64,000 nucleotides of DNA from Comamonas antarctica (GCF_013363755.1 NZ_CP054841.1:434001-498000); one strand, 5' to 3'; positions 46,369-55,490 are shown, counted from the stretch's first letter. Notes: generated from the sequence alone by a model not told the origin. Program-made: numbers and translations.

Positions 46369-46499
46369 GGTGCTGATCCGGCGGGGCCCGAGACCGCGCC
46401 AGCGCGTCCGGCGTCAGCGTTTGCGCTGCAGCGCCGCTTGGCGAACGCGCGCAACGGCCTGACCAACGCAGCATTCTGGTCAGGCCAAGCCAGTACGTA

Positions 46500-46762
46500 C
46501 TGCTGATGCTGGCCTCCTCGATCTGCCCGCAGATCTCGGCCGAGGAATTGACCGCGGTGGCCAACCGTGTGCAGTCCGAGACCTTCCGCTCGGTCGAGAC
46601 CTATGTGCTGGTGGCCGCCGCCCATCTGCTGATGTCGCTGCTGATGCGCGCCGTGTCCTGGCTGGTGGCGCCGACCGTGGGGCTTCATGGTGCAGATCGT
46701 GAAGAACACCTCGCTGGCTTCGGCCATCGGCTTCGCCGCGGCCAGCGCCTTGGCGCCGTAAC
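46500..46762 (+). pseudogene. Fragments of an amino-acid ABC transporter permease in scrambled order
   Basis: In one + frame (46506 on) the translation ISAEELTAVANRVQSETFR, then SVETYVLVAAAHLLMSLLM, matches the C-terminal part of GltJ/GltK/HisM-type permeases. About 20 bases later, in another frame, FMVQIVKNTSLASAIGF appears, a segment that in intact permeases comes before the first one. The second piece ends at TAA 46760-46762. The order is therefore inverted relative to a normal gene, suggesting rearrangement or the remains of two tandem copies. The bases 46369-46499 hold nothing else. Confidence 0.7.
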
Positions 46763-46806
46763 GGCGCACGCCCGGCGTCCGCGGCGGCACGGCGCGCGAG
46801 AGCTTG

Positions 46807-48435
46807 CTAATGCAGCTCCAGCGCCTCGTCGCTGCGCGGCTCGAAGCTCTCGGCCTGCGCCAGCTGCCACATGCGCGCATAGAACTCGCCCTGCACGGCG
46901 TTGCCCAGCAGCTCGCCGGGCTTGAGGAACACATGCAGCTGCGAGAACAGCTTGACCTCGGTGGCCGACATGCGCCGCACCAGGTGCTTGGCCTGCAGCT
47001 GGGAAGGGTGCGTCAGGCCGGCCGCGGCCAGCATCTCGGCCAGCGCGGCCAGCGTGTTGCGGTGGAAGCTGTAGACGCGCTCGGCCTTGTCGGGCACGAC
47101 CAGCGCGCGCTGGCGCAGCGGGTCCTGGGTGGCCACGCCCGTGGGACATTTGTTGGTATGGCAGCTTTGCGACTGGATGCAGCCGATGGCAAACATGAAG
47201 CCGCGCGCGCTGTTGCACCAGTCGGCGCCGATGGCCAGCACGCTGGCGATGTCGAACGCGCTGACGATCTTGCCGCTCGCGCCAAGCCGGATCTTGTCGC
47301 GCAGGTTCAGGCCCACCAGCGTGTTGTGCACGAACAGCAGGCCTTCGCGCATCGGCACGCCCATATGGTCGGTGAACTCCACGGGCGCAGCGCCGGTGCC
47401 GCCTTCCTTTCCATCGACGACGATGAAGTCCGGCAGGATGCCGGTGGCCAGCATGGCCTTGGCAATGCCCATGAACTCCCAGGGATGGCCCAGGCACAGC
47501 TTGAAGCCCACGGGCTTGCCGCCGGACAGCGCGCGCAGCTGGGCAATGAACTCCATCAGCTCGATCGGCGTGGAAAACGCACTGTGGTTCGACGGCGAGA
47601 TGCAGTCCTGGCCCATCGGCACGCCGCGCGTGCTGGCGATCTCCAGCGTCACCTTGTGCTTGGGCAGGATGCCGCCATGGCCGGGCTTGGCGCCCTGGCT
47701 GATCTTGATCTCGATCATGCGCACCTGCGGCGACGCGGCCTGCTCGGCAAAGCGCTGCGGATCGAAGCGGCCGTCGTCCGTGCGGCAGCCGAAGTAGCCG
47801 CTGCCCAGCTCCCAGATCAGGTCGCCGCCATGCTCGCGGTGATAGGGGCTGATGCTGCCCTCGCCGGTGTCATGCGCGAAGTTGCCGCGCTGCGCGCCCT
47901 GGTTCAGCGCGCGGATCGCATTGGCGCTGAGCGCGCCGAAACTCATCGCCGAGATATTGAACACCGAGGCCGAATACGGCTGCGTGCACTGCGGCCCGCC
48001 GATGCTGACGCGAAAGCCGGCCGGATCGCTCAGCGGCGCGGGGCGGATCGAGTGGCTGATGAATTCAAAGCCCGGCTGGTAGACGTCGATCAGCGTGCCG
48101 AACGGCTTGTCCGCGGTTTCCTTCTTGGCGCGCGAATAGACCAGCGAGCGCTGGGCGCGCGAAAACGGCAGCGCCTCGCTGTCGGATTCCAGCAGGTACT
48201 GGCGGATCTCCGGCCGGATGGCTTCGATCAGGTAGCGGATGTTGCCCAGGATGGGATAGTTGCGGCGCACCGCGTGGGACTTTTGCAGCAGGTCGAACAG
48301 TCCCAGCAGGCTCAGCAGCCCGGTCGCCAGCGTGATCGGCCAGAGCCCGCTGCGCGCGACGAAGGGCAGGCTGACCAGGGTGTAGGCGACGCAGAGCGCA
48401 AAAAAGGCGTAACGGCTCAGTAGGGACAGGCTCAC
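46807..48435 (-). CDS. Membrane-anchored FMN-binding glutamate-synthase-like protein
   Basis: 542 residues from GTG 48435, chosen because GGAG lies 8-9 bases upstream; the open frame extends to 48504 with ATG 48459 as alternative. Two hydrophobic helices at about 5-45 (YAFFALCVAYTLVSLPFVA and LATGLLSLLGLFDLL), then the GltS alpha-subunit-like barrel: FNISAMSFGALSANAIRALN, HGGDLIWELGSGYFG, IKISQGAKPGHGGILP, VVDGKEGGTGAAPVEF and the cysteine-containing SCHTNKCPTGVATQDP. It lacks the glutaminase domain, so it is not a full glutamate synthase. This stand-alone group is common in bacteria; function not established. Confidence 0.88.
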   Translation of the reverse strand: MSLSLLSRYAFFALCVAYTLVSLPFVARSGLWPITLATGLLSLLGLFDLLQKSHAVRRNYPILGNIRYLIEAIRPEIRQYLLESDSEALPFSRAQRSLVYSRAKKETADKPFGTLIDVYQPGFEFISHSIRPAPLSDPAGFRVSIGGPQCTQPYSASVFNISAMSFGALSANAIRALNQGAQRGNFAHDTGEGSISPYHREHGGDLIWELGSGYFGCRTDDGRFDPQRFAEQAASPQVRMIEIKISQGAKPGHGGILPKHKVTLEIASTRGVPMGQDCISPSNHSAFSTPIELMEFIAQLRALSGGKPVGFKLCLGHPWEFMGIAKAMLATGILPDFIVVDGKEGGTGAAPVEFTDHMGVPMREGLLFVHNTLVGLNLRDKIRLGASGKIVSAFDIASVLAIGADWCNSARGFMFAIGCIQSQSCHTNKCPTGVATQDPLRQRALVVPDKAERVYSFHRNTLAALAEMLAAAGLTHPSQLQAKHLVRRMSATEVKLFSQLHVFLKPGELLGNAVQGEFYARMWQLAQAESFEPRSDEALELH

Positions 48436-48510
48436 AGGGTTTTCTCCGGTTCGGTGCATGGCGGGCCAGGCATGGTTGTACCAGCGATACCCGGCTGGCC
48501 GCAACGCGCC

Positions 48511-49554
48511 TCAGTCAGCCGCCGCGGCAGCACTGCGCCACCAGCGTGCGGTCGGCCGCGGCTGCGCCAGGCTGACCTGCGCGCCCATGACCGGCGTGAG
48601 GGTGGACACGCCACGCGCCTCGGCCAGCTGCACGATGCGCTCGAACGGCTCGCTCCAGGCATGCAAGGCCAGGTCGAATGTGCCGTTATGGATAGGCAGC
48701 AAGCTCCGGCCGCGCAGGTCCAGATGGGCCTGCAGCGTTTCCTCGGGCTGCATGTGGACGTCCGGCCACTGCGGGTCGTAGGCGCCGGTTTCGACCATGG
48801 TCACGTCAAACGGGCCATAGCGCTCGCCAATGCGGCGAAAGTCGGCGTGGTAGCCGGTATCGCCGCTGAAGAACAGCCGCAGTTCACCGGACAACAGCAC
48901 CCACGATGCCCAGAGGCTGCGGTTGCGGTCGCCCAAGGAACGGCCGGAGAAGTGCTGTGCCGGTGTGGCGATCAATTGCACGCCTTCGACCTCGACCGAC
49001 TGCCACCAGTCCAGTTGCTGCACCTTGGCCGCAGCCACGCCCCACTCGATCAGGCGGTCGCCCACGCCCAGCGGGGTGATGAAATGCCTGACCTTGGGGG
49101 CCAGCGCCCGGATGGCGGCATGGTCCAGATGATCGTAATGGTCGTGCGACAGGATCACGCCCGCGATGGGCGGCAGGTCTTCGAGGCGGATCGGCGGGGC
49201 ATGGAAACGTTTCGGTCCCATCCATTGCATCGGCGAGGCACGCTGCGAAAACACCGGGTCGGTCAGCCACAGCCCGCCCTGAAGCTTCATCAACAGGGTC
49301 GAATGTCCGAGCCGCCACAGGCTGCCCTCGGCTGCCGCCTGCAGCTGCGCCGCCGTCAGCGCGGCCACCGGCACCGGCGCTGCCGGCACGCTGTCGGCAG
49401 GCTTGTGGAAAAGAAAGCGCCAGGCGATCGCCAAGCTCTTGCGCCACCCCGGCGCCTCGGCCTGGACCACATTGCGGAAACGGCCCTGCTGCATTTGCGG
49501 CGAGCCGCTGTGCTTGGGAAGGACGCTGCTGGCGGAGAACGAAAGACATGCCAT
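48511..49554 (-). CDS. MBL-fold metal-dependent hydrolase (UlaG/NAPE-PLD-like)
   Basis: 347 residues from ATG 49554 (MACLSFSASSVLPKH). The metal motif is ILSHDHYDHLDHAAIRAL at about 130, with further ligands in TPAQHFSGRSL, FFSGDTGYH and LPIHNGTFDLA near the end. The SLWRLGHSTLLMKLQGGLWLTDPVF opening is typical of the NAPE-phospholipase-D/YtnP/UlaG-like branch. Substrate unknown; phosphodiester or lactone hydrolysis is possible. The divergent TetR gene 140 bp away may control it. Confidence 0.88.
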   Translation of the reverse strand: MACLSFSASSVLPKHSGSPQMQQGRFRNVVQAEAPGWRKSLAIAWRFLFHKPADSVPAAPVPVAALTAAQLQAAAEGSLWRLGHSTLLMKLQGGLWLTDPVFSQRASPMQWMGPKRFHAPPIRLEDLPPIAGVILSHDHYDHLDHAAIRALAPKVRHFITPLGVGDRLIEWGVAAAKVQQLDWWQSVEVEGVQLIATPAQHFSGRSLGDRNRSLWASWVLLSGELRLFFSGDTGYHADFRRIGERYGPFDVTMVETGAYDPQWPDVHMQPEETLQAHLDLRGRSLLPIHNGTFDLALHAWSEPFERIVQLAEARGVSTLTPVMGAQVSLAQPRPTARWWRSAAAAAD

Positions 49555-49631
49555 GGTGGTGAAATTTCCGGCCAAAAAAAAAGGGGCGCATGAAACGCCG
49601 GCAAGCGACTGGCCGAGGCCCGGCCGCAAAG

Positions 49632-49681
49632 TACACTGATGAGTGTAGTTTTCAAGCGTAAAAAAGTAAACCCGTCAGTGT
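49632..49681. promoter_or_regulatory. Candidate TetR operator region
   Basis: TACACT-GATG-AGTGTA (49632-49647) is a perfect 6-bp dyad. ACACTGA within it is repeated inverted as TCAGTGT at 49675-49681, just before the TetR ATG at 49695. Lies between the divergent TetR and MBL genes. Confidence 0.5.
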
Positions 49682-49694
49682 GATAATTTCGGAC

Positions 49695-50300
49695 ATGACG
49701 AACGAGCGACTCACAGACCGCAAACGCGCGGCCATCGTGCAAGCCGCCGTGGCGGAGTTCCGCGCCCGCGGCTTCGAGGCCACCAGCATGGACCAGGTGG
49801 CGGCCACGGCAGAGGTCTCCAAACGCACGCTGTACAACCACTTTGCCAGCAAGGAAGCGCTGTTCGCGCAGATCCTGCGGCAGCTCTGGGACCGCAGCGC
49901 GGCCCGGATGGACCTGGCCTACCGGCCCGATCTGCCGCTCGCGCCACAGCTGTCTGCGCTGCTGCTGCAGAAAGTGGCGCTGGTGTCGGGCGCGGATTTC
50001 ATCGACCTGGCGCGGGTGGCCCTCACCGCCACGCTGCACTCGCCGCAGCGGGCGCAGGACATGCTGCAGCGACTGGCGCAAAAGGAAAATGCGCTGCTCA
50101 CCTGGGTGTGCGCGGCGCAACAGGACGGGCGGCTGAAGCCGGCCGATCCCCTGCAGGTGGTGCAGCAAATGGAAAGTTTGGTGAAAGGCAGCGCCTTCTG
50201 GCCCCAGGTCACGCTGGGGCAGCCGCGGCTGGGCCCGCGGATGCAAAAGCAGCTGGCGGCCGACACCGCCGAACTGGTTCTGAGCCGCTACGCGGCATGA
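49695..50300 (+). CDS. TetR-family regulator
   Basis: 201 residues from ATG 49695 (MTNERLTDRKRAAIVQ); a GTG at 49680 is possible. The HTH is about residues 10-55 (VAEFRARGFEATSMDQVAATAEVSKRTLYNHF). The C-terminal ligand domain is helical (LAPQLSALLLQKVALVSG) with the TetR_C_AefR-like type end. Divergent from the MBL-fold hydrolase gene, with dyads in the gap; likely represses that gene and itself. Confidence 0.9.
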   Translation: MTNERLTDRKRAAIVQAAVAEFRARGFEATSMDQVAATAEVSKRTLYNHFASKEALFAQILRQLWDRSAARMDLAYRPDLPLAPQLSALLLQKVALVSGADFIDLARVALTATLHSPQRAQDMLQRLAQKENALLTWVCAAQQDGRLKPADPLQVVQQMESLVKGSAFWPQVTLGQPRLGPRMQKQLAADTAELVLSRYAA

Positions 50301-50417
50301 AGCCGGGGCAACGACGACCTGAGCCGGTTTGGCCACCGTTGAACGTGTCTGCCGGCAGCCGCGGCATCCGGCCAGGCAGGCTGCGGCTCACGGAACAGTG
50401 CCGGGCTGCGCGCGGGT

Positions 50418-53400
50418 TCAGGCAATGGTCATCAGGCTGGCATTGCCGCCCGCGGCCGCGGTGTTGACGCTCAGCGCGCGCTCCATGACCAGCCGCTCCA
50501 GCGGCAGTTCCTGCCCGCTGCTGGTGATGCCGGCAATCGGGCCGGGCCGGGCCGCAATGGCCTGCTGGAGCTGGAGCAGCGCGCTGTCGTCGCCATGGTG
50601 CAGGACCGCGTCGTATTCGACCTCGGCGGCGGCCCAGTCGGGCACCACGCGGATCGCCTGGCGCACGGCCGGCGGCAGTTGCGCGCACAAGGCCTGGGCC
50701 TGCGCCGGCCAGACGGCGCGGCTGCCGACGGCCAGCACCGCCGCCAGCTGCAGCAGGCGGGCGTCGTCGTGGTCCGCCAGGCACAGCACGGCCATGCGCG
50801 GCACCAGCGTGTAGACATTGCGCTCGCCCGTGGGCCCGGTCAGTTCGCGCGCCTGACAGCCCGGCGCCAGTGCGTGCCAACGCGTGCAGGCCGCGGCCAG
50901 ATCGGGCTTGCCGGCATCGGCGGCCCAGCGGCGCAGCGCGTCCAGCGCCGAGCCCTGCGGCCAGCGCGCTGCCGCGGCCTGCTGCGGCGCCGGCGGCATG
51001 GCGCGCTGCAGCACATCGCCGGGCCGTTGCGACAGCAGGCGGTAGAGATACAGCGGGCCGCCGGCCTTGGGGCCGGTGCCCGACAAGCCCTCGCCGCCAA
51101 ACGGCTGCACGCCCACCACCGCACCCACCATGTTGCGGTTCACATAGACATTGCCCGCATGCGCCGCGTCCACCACCTGGGCAATGGTCTCGTCGATGCG
51201 GGTATGCAGGCCCAGCGTGAGGCCGTAGCCGGTGGCGTTGATCTGCGCCAGCAGCCGGGGCAGTTCGCTGCGGCGGTAGCGCACGACATGCAGCACCGGG
51301 CCGAAGACCTCGCGCTCGAGTTCGGCGATGGCGTCGATCTCGATCAAGGTGGGCAGCACGAAGCTGCCGTGCGCCGGCGCCCCGGCATCGGCCTGCCACG
51401 CGCTGCGCCACACCGTGCGGCCCTTGGCCTGCAGCGCGGCCACATGCGCCTCGATGCCGTCGCGGGCCTGCGCGTCGATGACCGGGCCGATGTCCACCGC
51501 CAGCTGCGCCGGGTTGCCGATGCGGCTTTGCGCCATCGCGCCGCGCAGCATCTCCAGCGTGCGCTCGGCGCAGTCCTCCTGCAGGCACAGCACGCGCAGC
51601 GCCGAGCAGCGCTGGCCGGCGCTGTCAAAGGCCGAAGCGACGACATCGGCCACCACCTGCTCGGCCAGCGCGGAGGAGTCGACGATCATCGCGTTCTGGC
51701 CGCCGGTCTCGGCCACCAGCGGCACCGGCTGGCCACTGCGTCCCAGGCGCCGGGCCAGCGTGCGCTGCAGGATGCGCGCGACCTCGGTGGAGCCGGTGAA
51801 CAGCACGCCTTGCACGCGCGCGTCGCCGACCAGCATCGCGCCCACGGTCTCGCCCTGGCCCGGCAGCAACTGCACGACGGCCGGCGGAACGCCCGCCTGC
51901 CAGAGCCGGCGCACCGCCTGCGCGGCCACCAGCGGCGTCTGCTCGGCGGGCTTGGCCAGCACCGGGTTGCCCGCGGCAATGGCGGCGCTGACCTGGCCGA
52001 TGAAAATCGCCAGCGGGAAGTTCCACGGGCTGATGCAGACCACCGGGCCCAAGGGCACATGTGTGTCGGTGCGGAAATCGGCGCGCGCCTGGGCGGCATA
52101 AAAGCGCAGGAAGTCGACGGCTTCGCGCACTTCGGCAATGGCGTTGGCAGCGGTCTTGCCGGCTTCGCGCGCCAGCAGTGCCAGCAGCTGCGCCCGGTCG
52201 GCTTCGAGCAGATCGGCCGCGCGCTCGAGGCACGCGGCGCGCTGCGCGGGCGGCGTGGCGGCCCAGGCCGGGGCCGCGGCCTCGGCCGCGCGCAGCGCCT
52301 GCTCCACCTGCTGCGATGACGCTTCCTGCACCTGGCCGACCAGATCACGGCGGTCGGCCGGGTTGCGGATCTCGACGGCCTGGCCGTCGAAGCCCTGGCC
52401 TGCCGCGGCCGGAGTGGACACGCCGGGCGTCGACACGCCGGGCGCGAGCAAAGGCCCGGCCGACCAGTCGAGGTCCGTGTGCATGGCCGCGCCAATCGCC
52501 TGCAGCGTGTCTTCGTTGGACAGGTCCAGGCCTTGCGAGTTGGCGCGGTCCGGGCCGTACAGCGCCACTGGCAGCGGGATCGCTGGATGCGCGGCGCCCA
52601 GCTGGCCGGCCGCGCCGGCCATGCGCTCGACGGTGCGCAGTGGGTCTTCCACCAGCGTCTCCAGCGCAATGGCCGGGTCGGCAATGCGGTTCACGAACGA
52701 GGTGTTGGCGCCGTTTTCCAGCAGCCGGCGCACCAGGTAGGCCAGCAGGGTTTCATGCGTGCCCACGGGGGCGTAGATGCGGCAGGGCCGGCCCAGCCCG
52801 GCCACCACCTGCTCGTACAGCGGCTCGCCCATGCCGTGCAGGCACTGGAATTCATACTGGCCGGCGGTGTAGCGCGCCGGATCGGCCATCTGGTGGATGG
52901 CGGCGACGGTGTGCGCGTTGTGCGTGGCGAACTGCGCGAACACCGCGTCCGGCGCATCCAGCAACTGGCGCGCGCAGGCGAGATAGGCCAGGTCGGTGTG
53001 CGGCTTGCGCGTGTAGACCGGGTAGCCGTCCTGGCCGTCGACCTGGGCGCGCTTGATCTCGCTGTCCCAGTAGGCGCCCTTGACCAGGCGCACCATCAAC
53101 CGGTGGCCGCTGCGGCGCGCCAGGTCGACCAGGAAGTCGATGACCGCGGGGCAGCGCTTCTGGTAGGCCTGGATCACGAAGCCGATGCCGTTCCAGCCGG
53201 CGAGCCCGGGCTCGAAGCACAGGCGTTCGAGCAGGTCCAGCGACAGCTCGAGCCGGTCGGCCTCCTCGGCATCGATGTTCAGGCCGATGTCGTATTGCCG
53301 GGCCTGCAAGGCCAGCGCCAGCACGCGGGGATAGAGTTCCTCCATCACACGCGTGTACTGCGCGCGGCTGTAGCGCGGGTGCAGCGCCGACAGCTTGATC

Positions 53401-54179
53401 GAGATGCCCGGCCCGGCTTCGATGCCCGCACCCGCGGCGGCGCGGCCGATGGCGTCGATGGCCTGCCGGTAGTCGGCCAGATAGCGCTGCGCGTCGGCTT
53501 CGGTCAGCGCGGCCTCGCCCAGCATGTCGTAGGAATAGCGAAAGCCCCTGGCCTCGAGCGCCTGGGCGTGCTGCAGCGCCTCGGCAATGGTTTCACCGGC
53601 GACGAACTGCTCGCCCATCACGCGCATGGCCATGTCCACGCCCTTGCGGATCAGCGGCTCGCCGCCTTTGCCGATGATGCGCGCCAGCGTGGCCGACAGC
53701 CCGCTCTCGCTGTGGGTTGCCACCAGCCGGCCGGTGAGCAGCAGCCCCCAGGTGGCGGCGTTGACGAACAGCGAGGGGCTGCGGCCGAGGTGCCGGCGCC
53801 AGTCGCCCTCGGCAATCTTGTCGCGGATCAGCGCGTCGCGCGTGGCGGCATCGGGAATGCGCAGCAGCGCCTCGGCCAGGCACATCAGCGCCACGCCTTC
53901 GCTGGACGACAGCGAGTATTCCTGCAGCAGGCCCTGCACGAGGCCGGCACGTCCGCTGGCGCTTTTGCGCTCGCGCAGGCCGCGCGCCAGCTGCAGCGCG
54001 AGCGCATCGGTGGCCGGGGTATCGGCCGCAGCCGCACGGGCGCGCGGCAGCAGCGCCGCAACGGCGTCGGCTTCAGGCAGGCGCGTCGCCGCGGTGATGG
54101 CCTGGCGCAGCGGCGCGCGCGGGTGGGTGGGGCCTTCGGCAAAAGCCGGGCGGCAAGCGGCAGCGGGAGAAAAGGACAT
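50418..54179 (-). CDS. putA: Bifunctional proline dehydrogenase / L-glutamate gamma-semialdehyde dehydrogenase PutA, without DNA-binding domain
   Basis: 1253 residues from ATG 54179 (MSFSPAAACRPAFAEG). Oxidises proline to glutamate in two steps on one chain, at the membrane inner face. Proline dehydrogenase domain about 130-440 (GPGISIKLSALHPRYS, GLNIDAEEADRLELSL, VRLVKGAYWDSEIKRAQ). Aldehyde dehydrogenase domain about 530-990 with SPWNFPLAIFIGQVSAA, glutamate in LVAETGGQNAMIV and cysteine in AGQRCSALRVL. A further C-terminal domain follows. The ribbon-helix-helix repressor domain of E. coli PutA is absent. A short VSTPGVSTPAA repeat lies in the linker. An Lrp-type gene is divergent. Confidence 0.95.
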   Translation of the reverse strand: MSFSPAAACRPAFAEGPTHPRAPLRQAITAATRLPEADAVAALLPRARAAAADTPATDALALQLARGLRERKSASGRAGLVQGLLQEYSLSSSEGVALMCLAEALLRIPDAATRDALIRDKIAEGDWRRHLGRSPSLFVNAATWGLLLTGRLVATHSESGLSATLARIIGKGGEPLIRKGVDMAMRVMGEQFVAGETIAEALQHAQALEARGFRYSYDMLGEAALTEADAQRYLADYRQAIDAIGRAAAGAGIEAGPGISIKLSALHPRYSRAQYTRVMEELYPRVLALALQARQYDIGLNIDAEEADRLELSLDLLERLCFEPGLAGWNGIGFVIQAYQKRCPAVIDFLVDLARRSGHRLMVRLVKGAYWDSEIKRAQVDGQDGYPVYTRKPHTDLAYLACARQLLDAPDAVFAQFATHNAHTVAAIHQMADPARYTAGQYEFQCLHGMGEPLYEQVVAGLGRPCRIYAPVGTHETLLAYLVRRLLENGANTSFVNRIADPAIALETLVEDPLRTVERMAGAAGQLGAAHPAIPLPVALYGPDRANSQGLDLSNEDTLQAIGAAMHTDLDWSAGPLLAPGVSTPGVSTPAAAGQGFDGQAVEIRNPADRRDLVGQVQEASSQQVEQALRAAEAAAPAWAATPPAQRAACLERAADLLEADRAQLLALLAREAGKTAANAIAEVREAVDFLRFYAAQARADFRTDTHVPLGPVVCISPWNFPLAIFIGQVSAAIAAGNPVLAKPAEQTPLVAAQAVRRLWQAGVPPAVVQLLPGQGETVGAMLVGDARVQGVLFTGSTEVARILQRTLARRLGRSGQPVPLVAETGGQNAMIVDSSALAEQVVADVVASAFDSAGQRCSALRVLCLQEDCAERTLEMLRGAMAQSRIGNPAQLAVDIGPVIDAQARDGIEAHVAALQAKGRTVWRSAWQADAGAPAHGSFVLPTLIEIDAIAELEREVFGPVLHVVRYRRSELPRLLAQINATGYGLTLGLHTRIDETIAQVVDAAHAGNVYVNRNMVGAVVGVQPFGGEGLSGTGPKAGGPLYLYRLLSQRPGDVLQRAMPPAPQQAAAARWPQGSALDALRRWAADAGKPDLAAACTRWHALAPGCQARELTGPTGERNVYTLVPRMAVLCLADHDDARLLQLAAVLAVGSRAVWPAQAQALCAQLPPAVRQAIRVVPDWAAAEVEYDAVLHHGDDSALLQLQQAIAARPGPIAGITSSGQELPLERLVMERALSVNTAAAGGNASLMTIA

Positions 54180-54273
54180 GGCGTCGAGGGTGAGTTGATG
54201 CGCCAATGGTGCTGGGGAGTGGCTAAAATATTTATCCAAAATAACGACGTCAGACCGAATAAAAAGCCAGAAA

Positions 54274-54765
54274 ATGGAAAACGACCACGCATCTGAACGG
54301 CTCGACCGCATGGACCTGCGCATTCTCTCGCTGCTGCAGTCCGACGGCCGCCTCTCCAACCTCAAGCTGGCCGAGGCCATCAGCCTCTCGCCCACGGCCA
54401 CGCTGGCGCGCGTGCAGCGGCTCACGCGCGAAGGCTTCATCCTGGGCTACGAAGCCCGGCTCAATCCCATCAAGCTCGAGGCCGGCATGCTGGTGTTTGT
54501 CGAAGTGCTGCTCGACCGCACCACGCCCAATGTCTTCGAGGAGTTCAAGGTGGCGGTGCAGCTGCAGCCCGAGATCATGGAATGCCACATGGTGGCCGGC
54601 GGCTTCGACTACCTGCTCAAGACGCGCAGCGCCGACATGAACGCCTACCGGGTGTTTGCCGGCAACGTGCTGTGGCAGCTGCCCGGGGTGCGCGAGACGC
54701 GCACCTATGCGGTGATGGAGGAGGTGAAGAACTCCTCGCATCTGCACCTGCGCGGATTGGGCTGA
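54274..54765 (+). CDS. Lrp/AsnC-family regulator of proline use
   Basis: 163 residues from ATG 54274 (MENDHASERLDRMDLRIL). HTH at about 10-60 (LQSDGRLSNLKLAEAISLSPTATLARVQRL); the RAM ligand-binding domain at 70-150 (VFVEVLLDRTTPNVFEEFK, MECHMVAGGFDYLLKTRS). It is divergent from putA with a 94-bp AT-rich gap. Since this PutA lacks its own repressor domain, the Lrp protein is the likely proline-responsive activator, as in other bacteria with this layout. Confidence 0.92.
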   Translation: MENDHASERLDRMDLRILSLLQSDGRLSNLKLAEAISLSPTATLARVQRLTREGFILGYEARLNPIKLEAGMLVFVEVLLDRTTPNVFEEFKVAVQLQPEIMECHMVAGGFDYLLKTRSADMNAYRVFAGNVLWQLPGVRETRTYAVMEEVKNSSHLHLRGLG

Positions 54766-54820
54766 AGTCATCGCCCCTGTCGCGCCCTGGCATCGCGCGG
54801 GACCGGCCCGTGACCAGGCA

Positions 54821-54839
54821 CCGGTCAATGCTTGACCGG
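54821..54839. terminator. Hairpin between convergent lrp and DUF2239 genes
   Basis: CCGGTCAA-TGC-TTGACCGG, perfect 8-bp arms, 56 bp after the lrp stop. No T-run; probably acts for both strands. Confidence 0.5.
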
Positions 54840-54850
54840 CGATTGCCAGC

Positions 54851-54867
54851 GCCCGGCTCAGCCGGGC
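54851..54867. terminator. Second hairpin overlapping the DUF2239 stop codon
   Basis: GCCCGGC-TCA-GCCGGGC, perfect 7-bp arms spanning the end of the DUF2239 gene; lacks a T-run. Confidence 0.35.
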
Positions 54868-55442
54868 TGCGCCTCGGCAAGCTGCAAGACATAGGCGCGC
54901 ACGTCCCGCGGCCAGGAGGACATCCGTGCCGCCAGTTGCGCGTGGTCATCGGCAAACAGCGCACGCGCGGCATCCTCGAAGCCGCAGAGGTCGCCGGCCA
55001 GCGCGGACATGGCGTGGTACGCGCGTTCGCGCCGGCGGCGCGTCAGGCCCAGGTCGGCATCGCCGCGCCGTGCTTCATGCACCAGCTTGCGCAAGGCCAC
55101 CGAGGCGCCGCCAGGCTGCGCTGCCAGCCACTCCCAATGTTCGGGCAGCAGCGTCACTTCCCGGGCCACGACACCCAGCCTGGGACGGCCACGGCTTCTG
55201 GCCGACGGGGCTGCGACCGCGGGCGCAGGCGCGCTGGCATAGCGCGCCGAGACCGCTGGCTCATCCCCGCGCAGATCCAGGTCCGTGGGCTGGCCGGTGG
55301 CGTCGCTGAAGACCAGCGCCTGCGCCTCGGGCTGCGCCTGCTGCGCACGCAAAACGGCCAGCGCCACTTCATGCAGCGGGCCGGAGGCAATGCGGCAGCC
55401 ATTGGCGAAGGCGGTGTGGTGCAGAGGGGTAGATGTTTCCAT
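54858..55442 (-). CDS. DUF2239-family protein
   Basis: 194 residues from ATG 55442 (METSTPLHHTAFANGCRIAS). Conserved-looking pieces are TAFANGCRIASGPLHEVALAVL at the N-terminus, SRGRPRLGVVAREVTLLPEHWEWL in the middle, and RRRRERAYHAMSALAGDLCGFEDA, all hallmarks of DUF2239. Soluble; function unknown. The family domain begins almost at the first residue, supporting this start. The predicted promoter places the transcription start at or next to the ATG. Confidence 0.88.
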   Translation of the reverse strand: METSTPLHHTAFANGCRIASGPLHEVALAVLRAQQAQPEAQALVFSDATGQPTDLDLRGDEPAVSARYASAPAPAVAAPSARSRGRPRLGVVAREVTLLPEHWEWLAAQPGGASVALRKLVHEARRGDADLGLTRRRRERAYHAMSALAGDLCGFEDAARALFADDHAQLAARMSSWPRDVRAYVLQLAEAQPG

Positions 55443-55448
55443 GCCGAA

Positions 55449-55490
55449 ATATTACCCGGATTAAATTAACCAGTCAATAACACCCGGGTA
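55449..55490 (-). promoter_or_regulatory. Near-consensus promoter with flanking CCGGGTA sites, predicting a leaderless DUF2239 mRNA
   Basis: On the minus strand: TTGACT (55477-55472), 17-base spacer, TAATAT (55454-55449). The -10 ends six bases before the A of the ATG at 55442. TACCCGG (55453-55459) and CCGGGTA (55484-55490) form an inverted repeat around the promoter, a plausible repressor site. Confidence 0.65.

Noticed and set aside
50595..54296. Several long + strand frames opposite putA
   Set aside because: Antisense shadows of PutA; no recognisable protein features.
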